NCBI GenBank assembly: GCA_050084985.1
Contig: JBITNC010000001.1
Span: forward strand, 74,772,001-74,836,000
Length of the DNA stretch: 64,000 bases
Direction of reading: 5' to 3'
Source of the DNA: Nageia nagi
Lineage: Eukaryota; Pinophyta
Position numbers and translations under genes: made by a program. Shown here one piece after another: positions 11,634 through 22,838 of the stretch; position 1 is the first letter of the stretch; each line of letters starts with the position of its first letter. Under the pieces are notes generated by a model, which was given only the letters and a program-made list of their open reading frames with translations, did no database searches and was not told the DNA's origin.

Positions 11634-12699
11634 GCATTGAAATAAATTTGTCTTGAATTTTCATGCACTATAAAAGTTGGTTTTTAGAATCACCACTATC
11701 GTGCCAAGTGAGTATGACTTCTAAATTAGATCTTGCACTGTAGAACAACCCTATTACTATCAAACCAAATTTTAACTCCATAGATTAAGTCTTCATCATT
11801 ACAGCAGAAGAAAAATCCCTTTAATGCAATGCTAATTCAAGGAAGTAGAAAGTACTTCATTGTAAAATGGGATCGGTAATGTAAGGTAAATTATAATACC
11901 ATGTAAATTATAATAATGCAACATATTTGATAATTAAATGCACATTAGAAAGATCACTCTTATTTTGTAGTGCAAACTACTATTTCATTTATCAATCATC
12001 ATCATAACACTAGGATCAATCTTAAAATGATCAACCAATCATCATTATAACAATAGGATCAATTTTAAAATGATCACCCATTCTTCTTATTTTTCAATCT
12101 CTATTGGAAATACCTTCTCACCAAAGCCATGTCTAAATTTTCTCCCATACTTGCATATTTGCATATTTTTATGCAAAAATCTACAAGTCTGGTAGTGAAG
12201 GATGGAAAATGGAAAGCTCCTAAATGATATAAATCTACTTCAGTACAAACATATAGAACTATAATTTAGGTAATATAAATATTAATACGAAACTACAGAA
12301 ATGCAAACCTAAAATATGAGCAGTGATTGGTTGTGAGGAATAAAAAATTGAAGTAATAGATGATGTCAAAGTTGATTTTCATCGATGGAACTGATTGGCA
12401 AAACTAGTTTGCACCTTCATGATCTACAATATTATTAATTTTTTTTAAATAAAATACAAAACATGACTACCCATTACCCTATTTTTCACCCACTATCTAT
12501 TATGGTTAAAAGAACCAATTTTATTAGTGAAGATTCAAAAGATGATCAGGTTTGTCTATTTGAGGAGGAAAAAATTATTCTCCTTCAGAAAAATAAGTAT
12601 CTCACTATTTGCAATGATCATACAAAGATAAGGTTATGTCACCTATTTGATAAATTCATCCTTTATCATTGGTATGTGATAAATCTTCAAATGATGGCC
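11634..12699 (-). other. Athila-like spacer between integrase and 3-prime ORF
   Basis: No protein similarity was seen. It contains a 43-bp direct repeat (11993-12035 and 12036-12078), whose units begin 'caatcatcat' and end 'ttaaaatgatcaac' or similar. Confidence 0.5.
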
Positions 12700-13951
12700 A
12701 TTGACTAACAATGCTCATTTTGAATTATTAATAGAAATGAGTCAAATTGTACCATTTTCAAAGATCTATTGAATTTGGTAAGGTCCTAATCATTGGGTTA
12801 TGAGTTTACCTTTGTGTTCTTAATATCACAAATCATATAATAGCACCCACTCTCCAACCTGAAATTGCCTTGGTTTGATATGTAAATCATGTCATATTTT
12901 GCATTATTGTTGTATTAGTTTTGTGTTATACAATGCTTCAAGTTAATATTCATCTAATGCATTTAAATGTTCAATTCTCATTTGTTGTGCTTGTGATATG
13001 TTAAAGCCAACCTTAGCAGTTGTACAAAGCATCTGGAGCTCAAACTCAATTGGTAGAATATGTTTCTTTCCAAAAATCAAATCATAAGGGGTGAAACTAG
13101 TGGTGGATTTCTAAGTGATTTTATAGGCCCATACTACTTTAAGAAATCTTGCTACCCAATTTCATCGATGAGTAACAATCTCTTTGGTTAGGATGATCCC
13201 CAATTTATGATTGGTAACCTCCACTTATCCATTAGCTTATGGATGATAGGGAAAAGTATTTTTATGTGAAATCTAATAAAACACCATAAAATGATAAATC
13301 ATTTTAGACATGAGTTACAACCCTTGATCAAAAACCATACTTCTAGGAGCTCCAAATCACTACATGATGTTTTTGTAAAGAAATTCAACTCTTTCCTTTT
13401 TAACCTATAGTAAAGCATAGAATTCCACCCACTTAGTAGCATAATCAATGCAAACTAAAATATGGTGCCTACCTTGGGAAGGTGGGTCAATGGGTCCAAC
13501 AAAATCCAAACCCCATTATTCAAAGGGTTCCAACATAACTTGTGGTTGTAGGGGCATCTCTATTGAAGCTGTAGGTTTACCAACTCATTGGCATTGATCA
13601 TATTTTGTAACATGTCACCTTACATCTCTATAAAGAGTTTTCTAAAAGTAGCCAACCCCTAAAACCTTATGTATTGTATGTTCTCTGGAGTAATGTCCAC
13701 CCCTTGATTCATCATGATAAGCTTTGAGAATATCAAATACTTCATCATCTCTAACACACCTACATAAAAAATTATTAGGTCCCCTTTTAAATAACAAACC
13801 ACTCAACCATTTGTAATACATGCTTTGTGTAATCAACTTCTATTTCTCCTTGGTAGTGAATTTAGGAGGAATTCTTCCTATGGCTAGATAATTAGCAAAA
13901 TTAGCAAACGAAGATGTATTTATTGATATAGCAAACAGGTGCTCATCTAGA
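12700..13951 (-). pseudogene. Athila-like integrase, degraded
   Basis: The zinc-binding N-terminus lies around 13836-13642 ('LLFKRGPNNFLCRCV', then an H-x-E-S-R-G-G-H-Y segment). The catalytic core follows at about 13520-13140: 'GLDFVGPIDPPSQGRHHIL' supplies the first D, a 'VFDQG' segment the second, and 'ANG-stop-VEVTNH' the glutamate region. The C-terminal part, with 'ILPIEFELQ' and 'PRQFQVGEWVLL', ends near 12720. About fifteen in-frame stops occur, nearly all where glutamine is expected. When intact it would insert cDNA into the chromosome. The frame continues upstream into the linker 'ANYLAIGRIPPKF', where the copia element is inserted. Confidence 0.8.
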
Positions 13952-13956
13952 AAAGT

Positions 13957-14434
13957 TGAAGGATTTAGACCTACTCTAATCCTCAAGGTCCAAGACTAGG
14001 AAACTCAATCATACAACATAACACCATTCACACAAGATAACACAAGTGTAATTTGGTTCCTCCCTCCTTGGGAGTACATCCACAACTAGTATCTCAATTC
14101 TCAAGTATGCCCCTCTTACAACTATTCTCTTCCTCTCCTACACAAACTAGTAGAGTAATCTTACTCCAAAATTTAGTTATGTTACAAGAGGAGAGGCCCT
14201 CTATTTATAGCTTGAGAGCACCTCCCTAAACTCCCTTTAACCCAAGGGTAAGGTTAGGGTTACAATAAATGTATGACCTAACTTTAACCTACCAACTAAC
14301 CCCATGGTAAGGTCAAAGTCCACACATAATAAAGAATTCAATTAATCCCTTAAGGTATCTAAATATCCCTTAAGTGATTAATTGAATTTACAAAGAGTTT
14401 AGATATTCACAATATTTCATTACAAATTCTAACA
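13957..14434 (-). repeat. 3-prime LTR of the nested copia element
   Basis: 478 bp, TG..CA ends on either strand, pair of 22356-22833. It carries the TATA motif CTATAAATAG on the minus strand. Confidence 0.95.
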
Positions 14435-14444
14435 CTCCCCCTTA
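14435..14444 (-). other. Polypurine tract of the nested copia element
   Basis: TTAAGGGGGAG on the minus strand, directly upstream of the LTR start. The same tract, with the preceding bases 'caatattgcat', precedes the 3-prime LTR of the second copia element at 38494, which shows the two belong to related families. Confidence 0.85.
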
Positions 14445-14919
14445 ATGCAATATTGGGATAGAGCGTAGAAGAGAGAAGAGAGAGAGTAAGAGAGAGTTCT
14501 CCTCCATAGAGATACAAGTAGAGATGAGAACATTTACATATTTGAGAATCTTTTTGAGAACTAGTATGAAACTCACTACATTACCATTTGATAAAATGGT
14601 TTACAATACAATCATTAACCACAACTGGTTTCACTGTACATAGTAGTCGATCAACTTTAAGCTGATATGTGAGTCTCCATGAGCTTGCTTACACAAGGTG
14701 AGTAACCTGCATTTCTGAAGAAGATCCTACATGCTACAAGCAACTCATGAATAAAATCAGTTATATGCATCATATATTCAAATAAGAGAATCAAATAATA
14801 CCATCTTATAAATAACTGATTAATGGTGCACTATAAGTCATCACGGAGATGCCAAGCTATCACTCATAGTCACCTGTTGTATATAGACATGTGTTGATTA
14901 TTAATAGAGCATAAAAATT

Positions 14920-15330
14920 GTATAACAAGTTTCTCATGCAAAGCAAACTCACCACGGAGGTATAGAATGTACAACAAGTTTGTTACGCAGAGCGCACTTA
15001 CCACGGAGGTATATTAATTATATGCTCAAAAAATTTGTACAACAAGTTTCTCACGTAGAGCAAACTCACCACGGAGGTATAAAATGTACAATAAGTTTGT
15101 CATGCAGAGCAAACTTACCATGAAGGTATAAAAATGTACAATAAGTTTATCATGCAGAGCAAACTTACCACGAAGGTATAAAATGTACAACAAGTTTGTC
15201 ACACAGAGCAAACTTACCACGGAGTTATAAAATGTACAATAAGTTTGTCACGTAGAGCAAACTTACCACGGAGGTATAAAATGTACAACAAGTTTGTTAC
15301 GCAGAGCAAACTTACCATGGAGGTATATCA
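14920..15330 (-). repeat. 49-bp tandem repeat in the copia 3-prime UTR
   Basis: About eight units with a regular 49-bp period between about 15080 and 15330, plus two longer diverged units to the left. Each contains 'atgtacaacaagtttgt' and 'agcaaacttaccac'. They lie between the pol stop (15404-15402) and the polypurine tract. Confidence 0.9.
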
Positions 15331-15401
15331 TAATCAACACATGCTATACAACAACAACAAAAGAGCCTCTTAGAGGGGAAGTTGTCATCACTAACAAAAG
15401 T

Positions 15402-18400
15402 TCAAACTTCACTCCCCCTTGAGGGCAACTTCACCAACCTGAGAGAATCCCTAAGCTTGCTGAACTGATCTTCAGGAAGGGGCTTGGTGAATAAATCAGT
15501 GGAGTTTTTAGTAGATGGACAATACTCCAAGTGTATGATGTCATCTAGAACCTTCTCCCTGATAAAATGGGCTTGGATTTCCACATGTTTGGTTCTTTGA
15601 TGGAACACAGGATTCTTATCCAAAGAGATAGCCGATTGATTATCTGAAGAAATAAGAGAAAGGCCATTTTGCTTATACCCAATTTTGTTCAGAAGATGCC
15701 TCAACCAAATAGCTTCTTAGGTGGCAACAGACATGGCTTGATATTCAGCTTCGATGGTAGAAAGAGTCATAATAGGTTGCTTCTTGGAAGCCCAAGAGAT
15801 AGCACCTGAACCAATGCTAAACACATATGTAGAGGTTGATTTTCTTTCATCTCTATCTCCCCCATAATTAGAATCTGAGAACCCTGAGAGAATAATCGAG
15901 GGCACTTTGAAATACTTAAGAGCAAGATCCTTTATCCCTGCCACATACCTCAAGATTTGCTTAACAACATTAAGGTGTTCAACATATGGTTTTTGCATGA
16001 ATCTTGCCATCAGATTCATTGCAAAGGCAATATCAGATCGAGAGATAGTCAGATACAGAAGACTACCAATCAATTGCCTATAAGTTGTAGCATCAACCAA
16101 CTGAGAATCTGAGCTCAGTGATATAATGATTCCAGGAGAAATAAGTATTGCAACATATCTACACTCCTCTATTCCAAACTTTTGCAAGATATCTGATATA
16201 TACTTAGATTGACTAAGATAAGTACAATCTTTGTGTTGGTATACTTGCATCCCAAGATAGTAATGCAATAGACCTAGATCAGTCATTTCAAATGTTGCCT
16301 TCAGTTTGGATATGCACTCTTGGATGATTTCAATATTGTTGCCTATTATAAGAAGATCATCCACATAAAGGAGAATTAAGACCATGTCTTTTCCTTGATT
16401 GAGTACATAGAGATCTGAGTTAGAGAAGCACTTGGAAAAACCAATATCTGCAAAGAATCTTGAAACTTTCTTGTACCATGCTCTAGGTGCTTGTTTAAGT
16501 CCATACAAAGACTTCTTTAGCTTACACACAAGAGACTCTTTTCCTTCTGTAATAAATCCTTCTGGTTGATTCATGTAGATTTCTACATCCAAGTCACCAT
16601 TGAGAAATGCACTCTTGACATCAAGTTGGAAAACTTTCCATCCTTGAGCTATAGAAAGAGCAAGGATTATCCTGACAGTAGGCATCTTGGCCACAGGAGC
16701 AAAGGTTTCCTCATAATCAATACCATATTTCTGAGCGAATCCTTTGGCCACTAACCTTGCTTTGTATTTTTCAATTTCTCCATCAGAATTATACTTGACC
16801 TTGTATATCCATTTATTTCCAATCACATTTTTCTCATTGGGATAAGGAACCAAATCCCAAGTTTCATTTTTCATGAGCGCCTCATACTCAACTTTCATAG
16901 CTTCCATCCAACACTCTTGCTTGGAAGCTTCTTTGAATGTTGATGGCTCATTCATATTATCAATTTTGGTAAATAAGGATTTATTCAAGGTCATACTCCT
17001 TGTAATTATTTGAGTTGGACAATTTTGCTCTTGTGGTGACTTCTTTACATGATCATCTAACCAGTTAGGTGCAGGCGAAGAATCATATGAATTAGACACC
17101 TCAACATGAGAAGTCGTATCCTCAAGATGTTCATTGAACTTGACATCCATAGAAACAAAGACTATTTTATGGGATGAGGAGTAGAGCCTATAACCTCTAT
17201 GTTGATTATCATACCCCACAAAGATGCATTTTTCTGATCTTTTATGTAGCTTCTTTCTTTTCTCTAAGGTAATGAAAGCAAATGCATCACAACTAAAGAC
17301 CCTAAAGTCTGAGATGTTAGGTTTCTTTCCTATCCATGCTTCATATGGAGTTTTACCTTCAACTACTTTAGTAGGACACCTATTTAGGGTGTGAATAGTA
17401 GTGTGAACAGCTTCTCCCCATAAGAAACTAGGAAGGTTACCCAACATGCATCTTGCCATTTCCATAATAGTATGATTCTTCCTTTCAGAAACTCCATTTT
17501 GCTAAGGGGTGTAAGGGATTATGAATTGCCGCTTGATCCCATGTTTAACACAATAGTCATTAAACTCATTGCTATTATACTCACCCCCATTATCAGATCT
17601 CAACATCTTGATCTTAAAATCAGTTTGATTTTCAACAAGTACCTTGAACTCTTTAAACCTGTCAAAAGTTTGATCCTTGTGCTCAAGTAGATAACCAAAT
17701 TTCATCCTACTGAAGTCATCAATGAAGGTCAGAACATAAGAAGCTCCCCCTAGAGACTTAGTCTGAAATGGACCCATCAAATCTGAATGCACAAGTTGAA
17801 GAGTACAAGTAGCCTGAGTTGCCTTATCTTTTTCAAACTTTTGCCTATTCATCTTTCCTAGAATGCACCTTTCACAAAGACCAATTGTGGGTGAAATATT
17901 AGGTAAACCTTCCACAAGTTCTTGATTTTTCATATCTTGAATACTCTTGTGGTTAGGGTGCCCTAATCGTTGATGCCAAAGATTACCCTTTGAACAAACA
18001 TTTGCAGCAAGACAAATCTTTGAAGGTACTTGCTCCATAATATAAAGGTCATCCTTTACTGATCCTTTCATCAAGGTGGCAAGTCCTTTCTTAACACACC
18101 AGGAGTGTGAGGTAAACTCAAATGAGCATCCTTTCCTTGTAATCTAAATTACGGATTCATCCTTAGTTTAGGCACATAAAAGACATTATCAAGAGCCTTT
18201 CCATGAATCTTCACATTACCTATTCCTTGAACATCAAGGACTGTATTATTACCTATCACAACTGTATCCTTGTTGTACTTATGAAAGTTTTCAAACTTAT
18301 CCTTTTCATAACACATGTGATTAGTGCATCCTGAATCAACAATCCAATCATTTGAAATAGTTTGAGTCATTGAGTAGTAGGCAACAGTAGCAGCATGCTT

Positions 18401-19291
18401 GTTCTTCTTTTTATTATTGAAATTTCTCACATTTGCATTTCCCTTACCTTTTTGAGCAAATTTCTTTTTACGATAATCATACTCTTTATGCTCAAAGATG
18501 CCACAAAAGTTACAATTTCCATCAAACTTTTCCTGAGGTGTTGGATTGCTTGATCCAGCTTTGTCATTCCTTTTCTTGAAGTTGCCATGCTTCCTGATGG
18601 TAGATGAGGATTTGTTATCTTTGAATTTATAATGTTTGAACTTCTTCTTGAAAGGAGTTTTGGTTGCTCCTAGAGCAATGCTATTATCCTTTGGAGAAAA
18701 GTTCAACATTTTCTTGTTCAAAGTTTTCTCATGCTTCAAAAGGAGTCTAGAAAGGTTGTCAAGAGAGATGACATCTTCTTCATCATCGAGCCTAGTCTCC
18801 ATAACTGTGACAAAGTTACTAAACTTTGTAGAAAGGCTTTGAAGAATGGTGAAGACCATGAACTCATCATTGATCTAGTTGCACCCACAGCCAACCAGTT
18901 ATGTCCCAAGGTCAATGATTTTATTCAAGTAGATAGAAGCACTTTTATCTTCACCTTGACAATATTGCAACAACTTTTGTAGAATGGTGAACCTCCTTGA
19001 AAATTTTGACCCAAGGTAAATTTTCTTTAGTCTATCCCAAGCTTCCTTTGCTGATGTTGAAGAAGAGATCATGAGAAGGACGTCATCTAAAACTGCATGA
19101 TAGATCATTGAAGTTGCTAACTCATTCTTTGAGTTGTAGATTTCAAGAGCCTTCTCATCTGTAGGAGCGACCATATCTTCATTAACTATTTGCCACAGCT
19201 TCCTTACTTGTAACTCAGCTCTCATACGAGGTTCCCATATGCCGAAGTTAGAACCGTCGAGTATATGCTTGGATATGAAGGTTTCAACCAT
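15402..19291 (-). pseudogene. Copia gag-pol polyprotein, nearly complete, inactivated
   Basis: The first ATG is at 19291 (MVETFISK). Gag runs to about 18400 and has a CCHC knuckle at 18514-18473 whose last cysteine is replaced by tyrosine (C-N-F-C-x4-H-x4-Y). Protease DSG is at 18337-18329. The integrase HHCC region lies around 17975-17867, with catalytic D at 17783, D at 17594 and E near 17485. RT has YVDD at 16367-16356. RNase H ends with 'DLFTKPLPEDQF' before TGA at 15404. Stops at 18901-18899 (TAA), 18877-18875 (TAG), 17504-17502 (TAG) and 15719-15717 (TAA) all sit where family members have Q. A small deletion with frameshift near 18150 removes the segment after 'PKLRMN'. The polyprotein would make virus-like particles, copy the RNA and integrate the cDNA. 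It is otherwise intact, about 1,300 codons. Confidence 0.9.
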
Positions 19292-20790
19292 TGCTACACA
19301 AAAGTAAATATGCAATAAGAATGCAAATTTTTACAATTTACCATCTATACAAATAAAACATAAGTAAACATGTCCCACATGTGTAAACTTATAAACCATG
19401 ATTCATAGAAGGATAAAGTTGGGGTTGTTTTATTGTATAGAATTAGGCCTTCACCTGGATGCCTGCAAGGTGGAGCCCAGGTACTACCAGTCCTCAACCA
19501 GTTCACCTTGGTCAGTAATATACTCTCACAAGGAAAAGTACCAACTATTTTCCAAGGATCCAATGTATCTTGGACCAGCCATTTTAATTATCTTTTTAAG
19601 GTTTTCAATTTTCCTCCTAGGTTATCAGGATAATCCTTGAATGGACGTGCGGACATGTGGTATCACTACACACATGCCTGCCCACCTAATAGAGTTATGT
19701 CCAATCCAACAGAGGTCTTAGGGGCAATTAAGACAGACTTACCACCACTTGGGTCTTCAGACTAAAAAGGCTCCAGTTTGCCCTATCCTCACCTCGTGGC
19801 TCCCCAAACAAGTCATGTTGTGGAAAAGTACATGCGAATGTGTTCATTTTAGGGGTTACTTTCAATATTTTGTGTTTTGCAAGTATAAAGCAATTGTGCA
19901 AAAATATAAAGTAAAGTAAAATACATCATCCACATGAACTTGAAAAACTTTAAAAAGTCCAATGGGTTTTGTACTAACCCCTAAAGGACATTTTACATTT
20001 TGCATACTTTGCTCAATAAATTCATTCAATCATTTTAATGAATTAAAAAAGGACTAAGTCCTACTTAGCATTAATCCATAACTTAAACATGCATTATTCC
20101 ATGACTTAAAAATTAAGTAATAAACATGCATCATGCATTATTTAACTTAAAAATTTTAAGTACTAAGCATGCTTTGTTCCTCAAACAAGATTAAGAGGCA
20201 TGCATTACAAATTTAGCATGCAAGATCTAGATAAAGTTTTAAGTAAAAATTATACAAATTCCCCCCTTTTCACTTAAAGTTTTATCCCTAAAAAACTTGT
20301 ATGCTAAAAATGTCTTTTAAGTATGCATTTTAAGTAAATTTCCCTTGTTTACTTTAAAAAATAGCATACTTAGATTACCTTAGCAAATTTTTACAAAAAA
20401 AAATGTTTTGCCTAAGTAAATTACCATGCTTAGAGAAAAAAATGCTAAGAGGTTGGCATTCTAGAAATTGCATGTGCACCTCAAAAATGCAATTTTGAGT
20501 AAAATATTCTAAGCATCTTTAAAAAGGTAAGCTAAGTTTAACTTAAAAATATTTTTGACATTATTGTAGAAATAAGCTAAAAATATTCACTACTTTCCAA
20601 GTCTCCAAGAATTAAATGGAAAAACAAGGAGACCCATACCCCTACTACATGCATATTTAATGCTACTTTTACCTCAAGTCAAAGAATTAAATATGCAGGA
20701 CAACCATTAAAGAAAAAAAAAAGGCATATGAACATCCATTACCAATTTAAAACACTTTGCAATAAATGTTGCTTGCAAGGAGAGAAAAGG

Positions 20791-21246
20791 TTATTTACCC
20801 CAAAAAAAAATTAAATGCAATGGTAGTTGTATTATATTAAAAAAAAAGGACCAAACAACTAATAGAGAGAAGACTACGCGAGGGCAAGTGAGGGGTCTAA
20901 GCGAAGGAAGGGTGATGATGACATAGGTAGGCTGCGGAGGCAGCAGGGTCAACCAAGCGATGGAGGCTACGGGGGTAGAGTCAACCTGTAGAGAACTCAT
21001 CTAGGTTTTAGTGAGCGGTAGACCAGAGTCAGCCTGTAGAGAACTCGTCTGGGTTTTAGTGAGCGGTAGAGGTAGTATTTGGTTGGGGCTGGTGAATTTG
21101 TATATTTTTCCCTTGGCTATGAATAAAAATGTTAATTTTTGTAGAGCTATGTGCTTTTTGAGTAGTCCATTTTGCATTTTGCCAAATGTTACCCTAGGGT
21201 TCACTGGATCTTCTATTCTGGGTAGAACTATCTGTCCTTTCCTCAT
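20791..21246 (-). pseudogene. GC-richer open frame inside the copia leader, possible captured fragment
   Basis: A single minus-strand frame of about 151 codons with one internal TAG (21003-21001), which lies at the position of a Q in the upstream copy of a 16-residue repeat ('LPLTKTQTSSLQADSG'). The frame starts at an ATG at 21246 and ends near 20791. Composition differs from the surrounding AT-rich leader. I recognise no protein family. It may be a host exon fragment picked up by the element, or chance. Confidence 0.35.
20980..21075. repeat. 48-bp direct repeat
   Basis: 'gtcaacctgtagagaactca' at 20980 and 'gtcagcctgtagagaactcg' at 21028 each continue with 'ggttttagtgagcggtaga'. Two tandem units. 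Confidence 0.9.
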
Positions 21247-22337
21247 TCTTCATATTGTTTAGGCTAGATAGAGTTGAAAACTTTGCAACCTAATGAAATG
21301 ACTAAATCTGGGATAGATAGATCAAGGTGGATCATGCTAGGCTAAGAATGTATATTCCGTAGCAATTTTTGTGAATGCACAGTCTCTACGCTTGGGATTG
21401 ATGAAGGATGATGGAATTTCCAGAGTGGGGTGGTAAAGAGACTTCGTGGGACAAAGGAGAGCATTGTAAAATTGGTGCTATGGACACGAAGACTCCATCG
21501 TGGAAGTAAAAACATGATGGGAATGAGTGGAATGAGTCATGGCATCCTATCAAACAATTCACAGACCCTTTCAACATATCCATTTTGTGCATATCCTACG
21601 ATCATTGCATTGAACGAGATTGCATCTTGATGAGGCATATTATCAAACAATTTGTGTGCCTTCCAATGTGTTTATTAAACTTTAAACTTTGCAAAAAAAA
21701 TGTTTATTAAACTTTGAACTTTGTAAAAAAAATGTTTATTAAACTTTGAACTTTGCACAAAAAATATTCTGCCCCTTTCCTTTTTTTAAAAAAAAAAACC
21801 AACAATGATCTTATATCTTATAAAACATTATAAGATTCAAAAAAAAATCTCTTCATAAAAGATTAAAAAAAATGCAATTGTTGTATGTTATCCTCTTAAA
21901 AAAAGCTCACATAAGAGGTTTTTTTTTAAAAAAAATTGCATTATATGGCTATTATGACCATAAATAAAGGGTTAACATTAAAAAAATGTTAGTATTCCAA
22001 TGAATATAATCCCCTCTTTAAAAAAATGAGATTATACCTTCTCAAATTTTACTTCATAAGTAAGTAAAAAATGTAATTACTTCTCTCAAATTTTTACACT
22101 AAATTTGTGTAAAAATTTGAGTATTTAAAAAAAACAAGTTTAACTATAACATATTTTGCAAAAACCTAAGCTCCAATATCTCACAAAATATGTTAGTATC
22201 TAATGCAATAATCCATAAGATAACCAAAGGAGGAGGAAATTTATACCTTCTCTTAGTTTTACCTCACCAATGGGGTGTAAGATGAGGAATGAAGAGGGAT
22301 GAAGAACCTCCAAGATGTAGAAGAAGAGCTTCCACAC

Positions 22338-22355
22338 CAAGCTCTAGATACCAAT
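22338..22355 (-). other. Primer-binding site of the nested copia element
   Basis: ATTGGTATCTAGAGCTTGG on the minus strand directly follows the 5-prime LTR. It resembles TGGTATCAGAGC, the initiator-methionine tRNA primer site common in plant copia elements, with one extra T. Confidence 0.8.
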
Positions 22356-22833
22356 TGAAGGATTTAGACCTACTCTAATCCTCAAGGTCCAAGACTAGGA
22401 AACTCAATCATACAACATAACACCATTCACATAAGATAACACAAGTGTAATGTGGTTCCTCCCTCCTTGGGAGTACATCCACAACTAGTATCTCAATTCT
22501 CAAGTATGCCCCTCTTACAACTATTCTCTTCCTCTCCTACACAAACTAGTAAAGTAATCTTACTCCAAAACTTAGTTATGTTACAAGAGTAGATGCCCTC
22601 TATTTATAGCTTGAGAGCACCTCCCCAACCTCCTTTTAACCCAAGGGTAAGGTTAGGGTTACAATAAATGTATGACCTAACTTTAACCTACCAACTAACC
22701 CCATGGTAAGGTCAAAGTCCACACATAATAAAGAATTCAATTAATCCCTTAAGGTATCTAAATATCCCTTAAGTGATTAATTGAATTTACAAGGAGTTTA
22801 GATATTCACAATATTTCATTACAAATTCTAACA
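22356..22833 (-). repeat. 5-prime LTR of the nested copia element
   Basis: 478 bp. It holds the presumed promoter: CTATAAATAG at 22609-22600 on the minus strand, followed by an R/U5 region. Target duplication AAAGT follows at 22834. Confidence 0.95.
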
Positions 22834-22838
22834 AAAGT

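Larger units (their letters stand above)
19292..22337 (-). other. About 3-kb untranslated leader of the nested copia element
   Basis: Sequence between the primer site and the gag ATG. Its beginning (22330-22100) and its AT-rich repeat-like part (about 20500-19900, with recurrent 'aagtaataaacatgcatcat' and 'cttaaaaatt') have recognisable counterparts in the leader of the second copia element (30755-33748). No gag or pol similarity is present. Long A or T runs are frequent at 21650-22130. Confidence 0.8.
13957..22833 (-). mobile_element. Full-length Ty1/copia element nested in the Athila-like element
   Basis: The two 478-bp LTRs (13957-14434 and 22356-22833) begin TGAAGG and end CTAACA on the plus strand and differ at about ten positions (about 2 percent by eye). 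AAAGT flanks both sides (13952-13956 and 22834-22838), a perfect 5-bp target duplication. On the minus strand the order is LTR, primer site, a leader of about 3 kb, gag-PR-IN-RT-RH (19291-15402), a repeat-rich 3-prime UTR, polypurine tract, LTR. IN before RT makes it Ty1/copia. It is the youngest datable insertion here. Coding capacity is lost through four nonsense changes and one small deletion. Confidence 0.95.

Noticed and set aside
14920-15330. CRISPR-like array (49-bp regular repeats)
   Set aside because: The units are head-to-tail with no unique spacers, in a plant retrotransposon 3-prime UTR.
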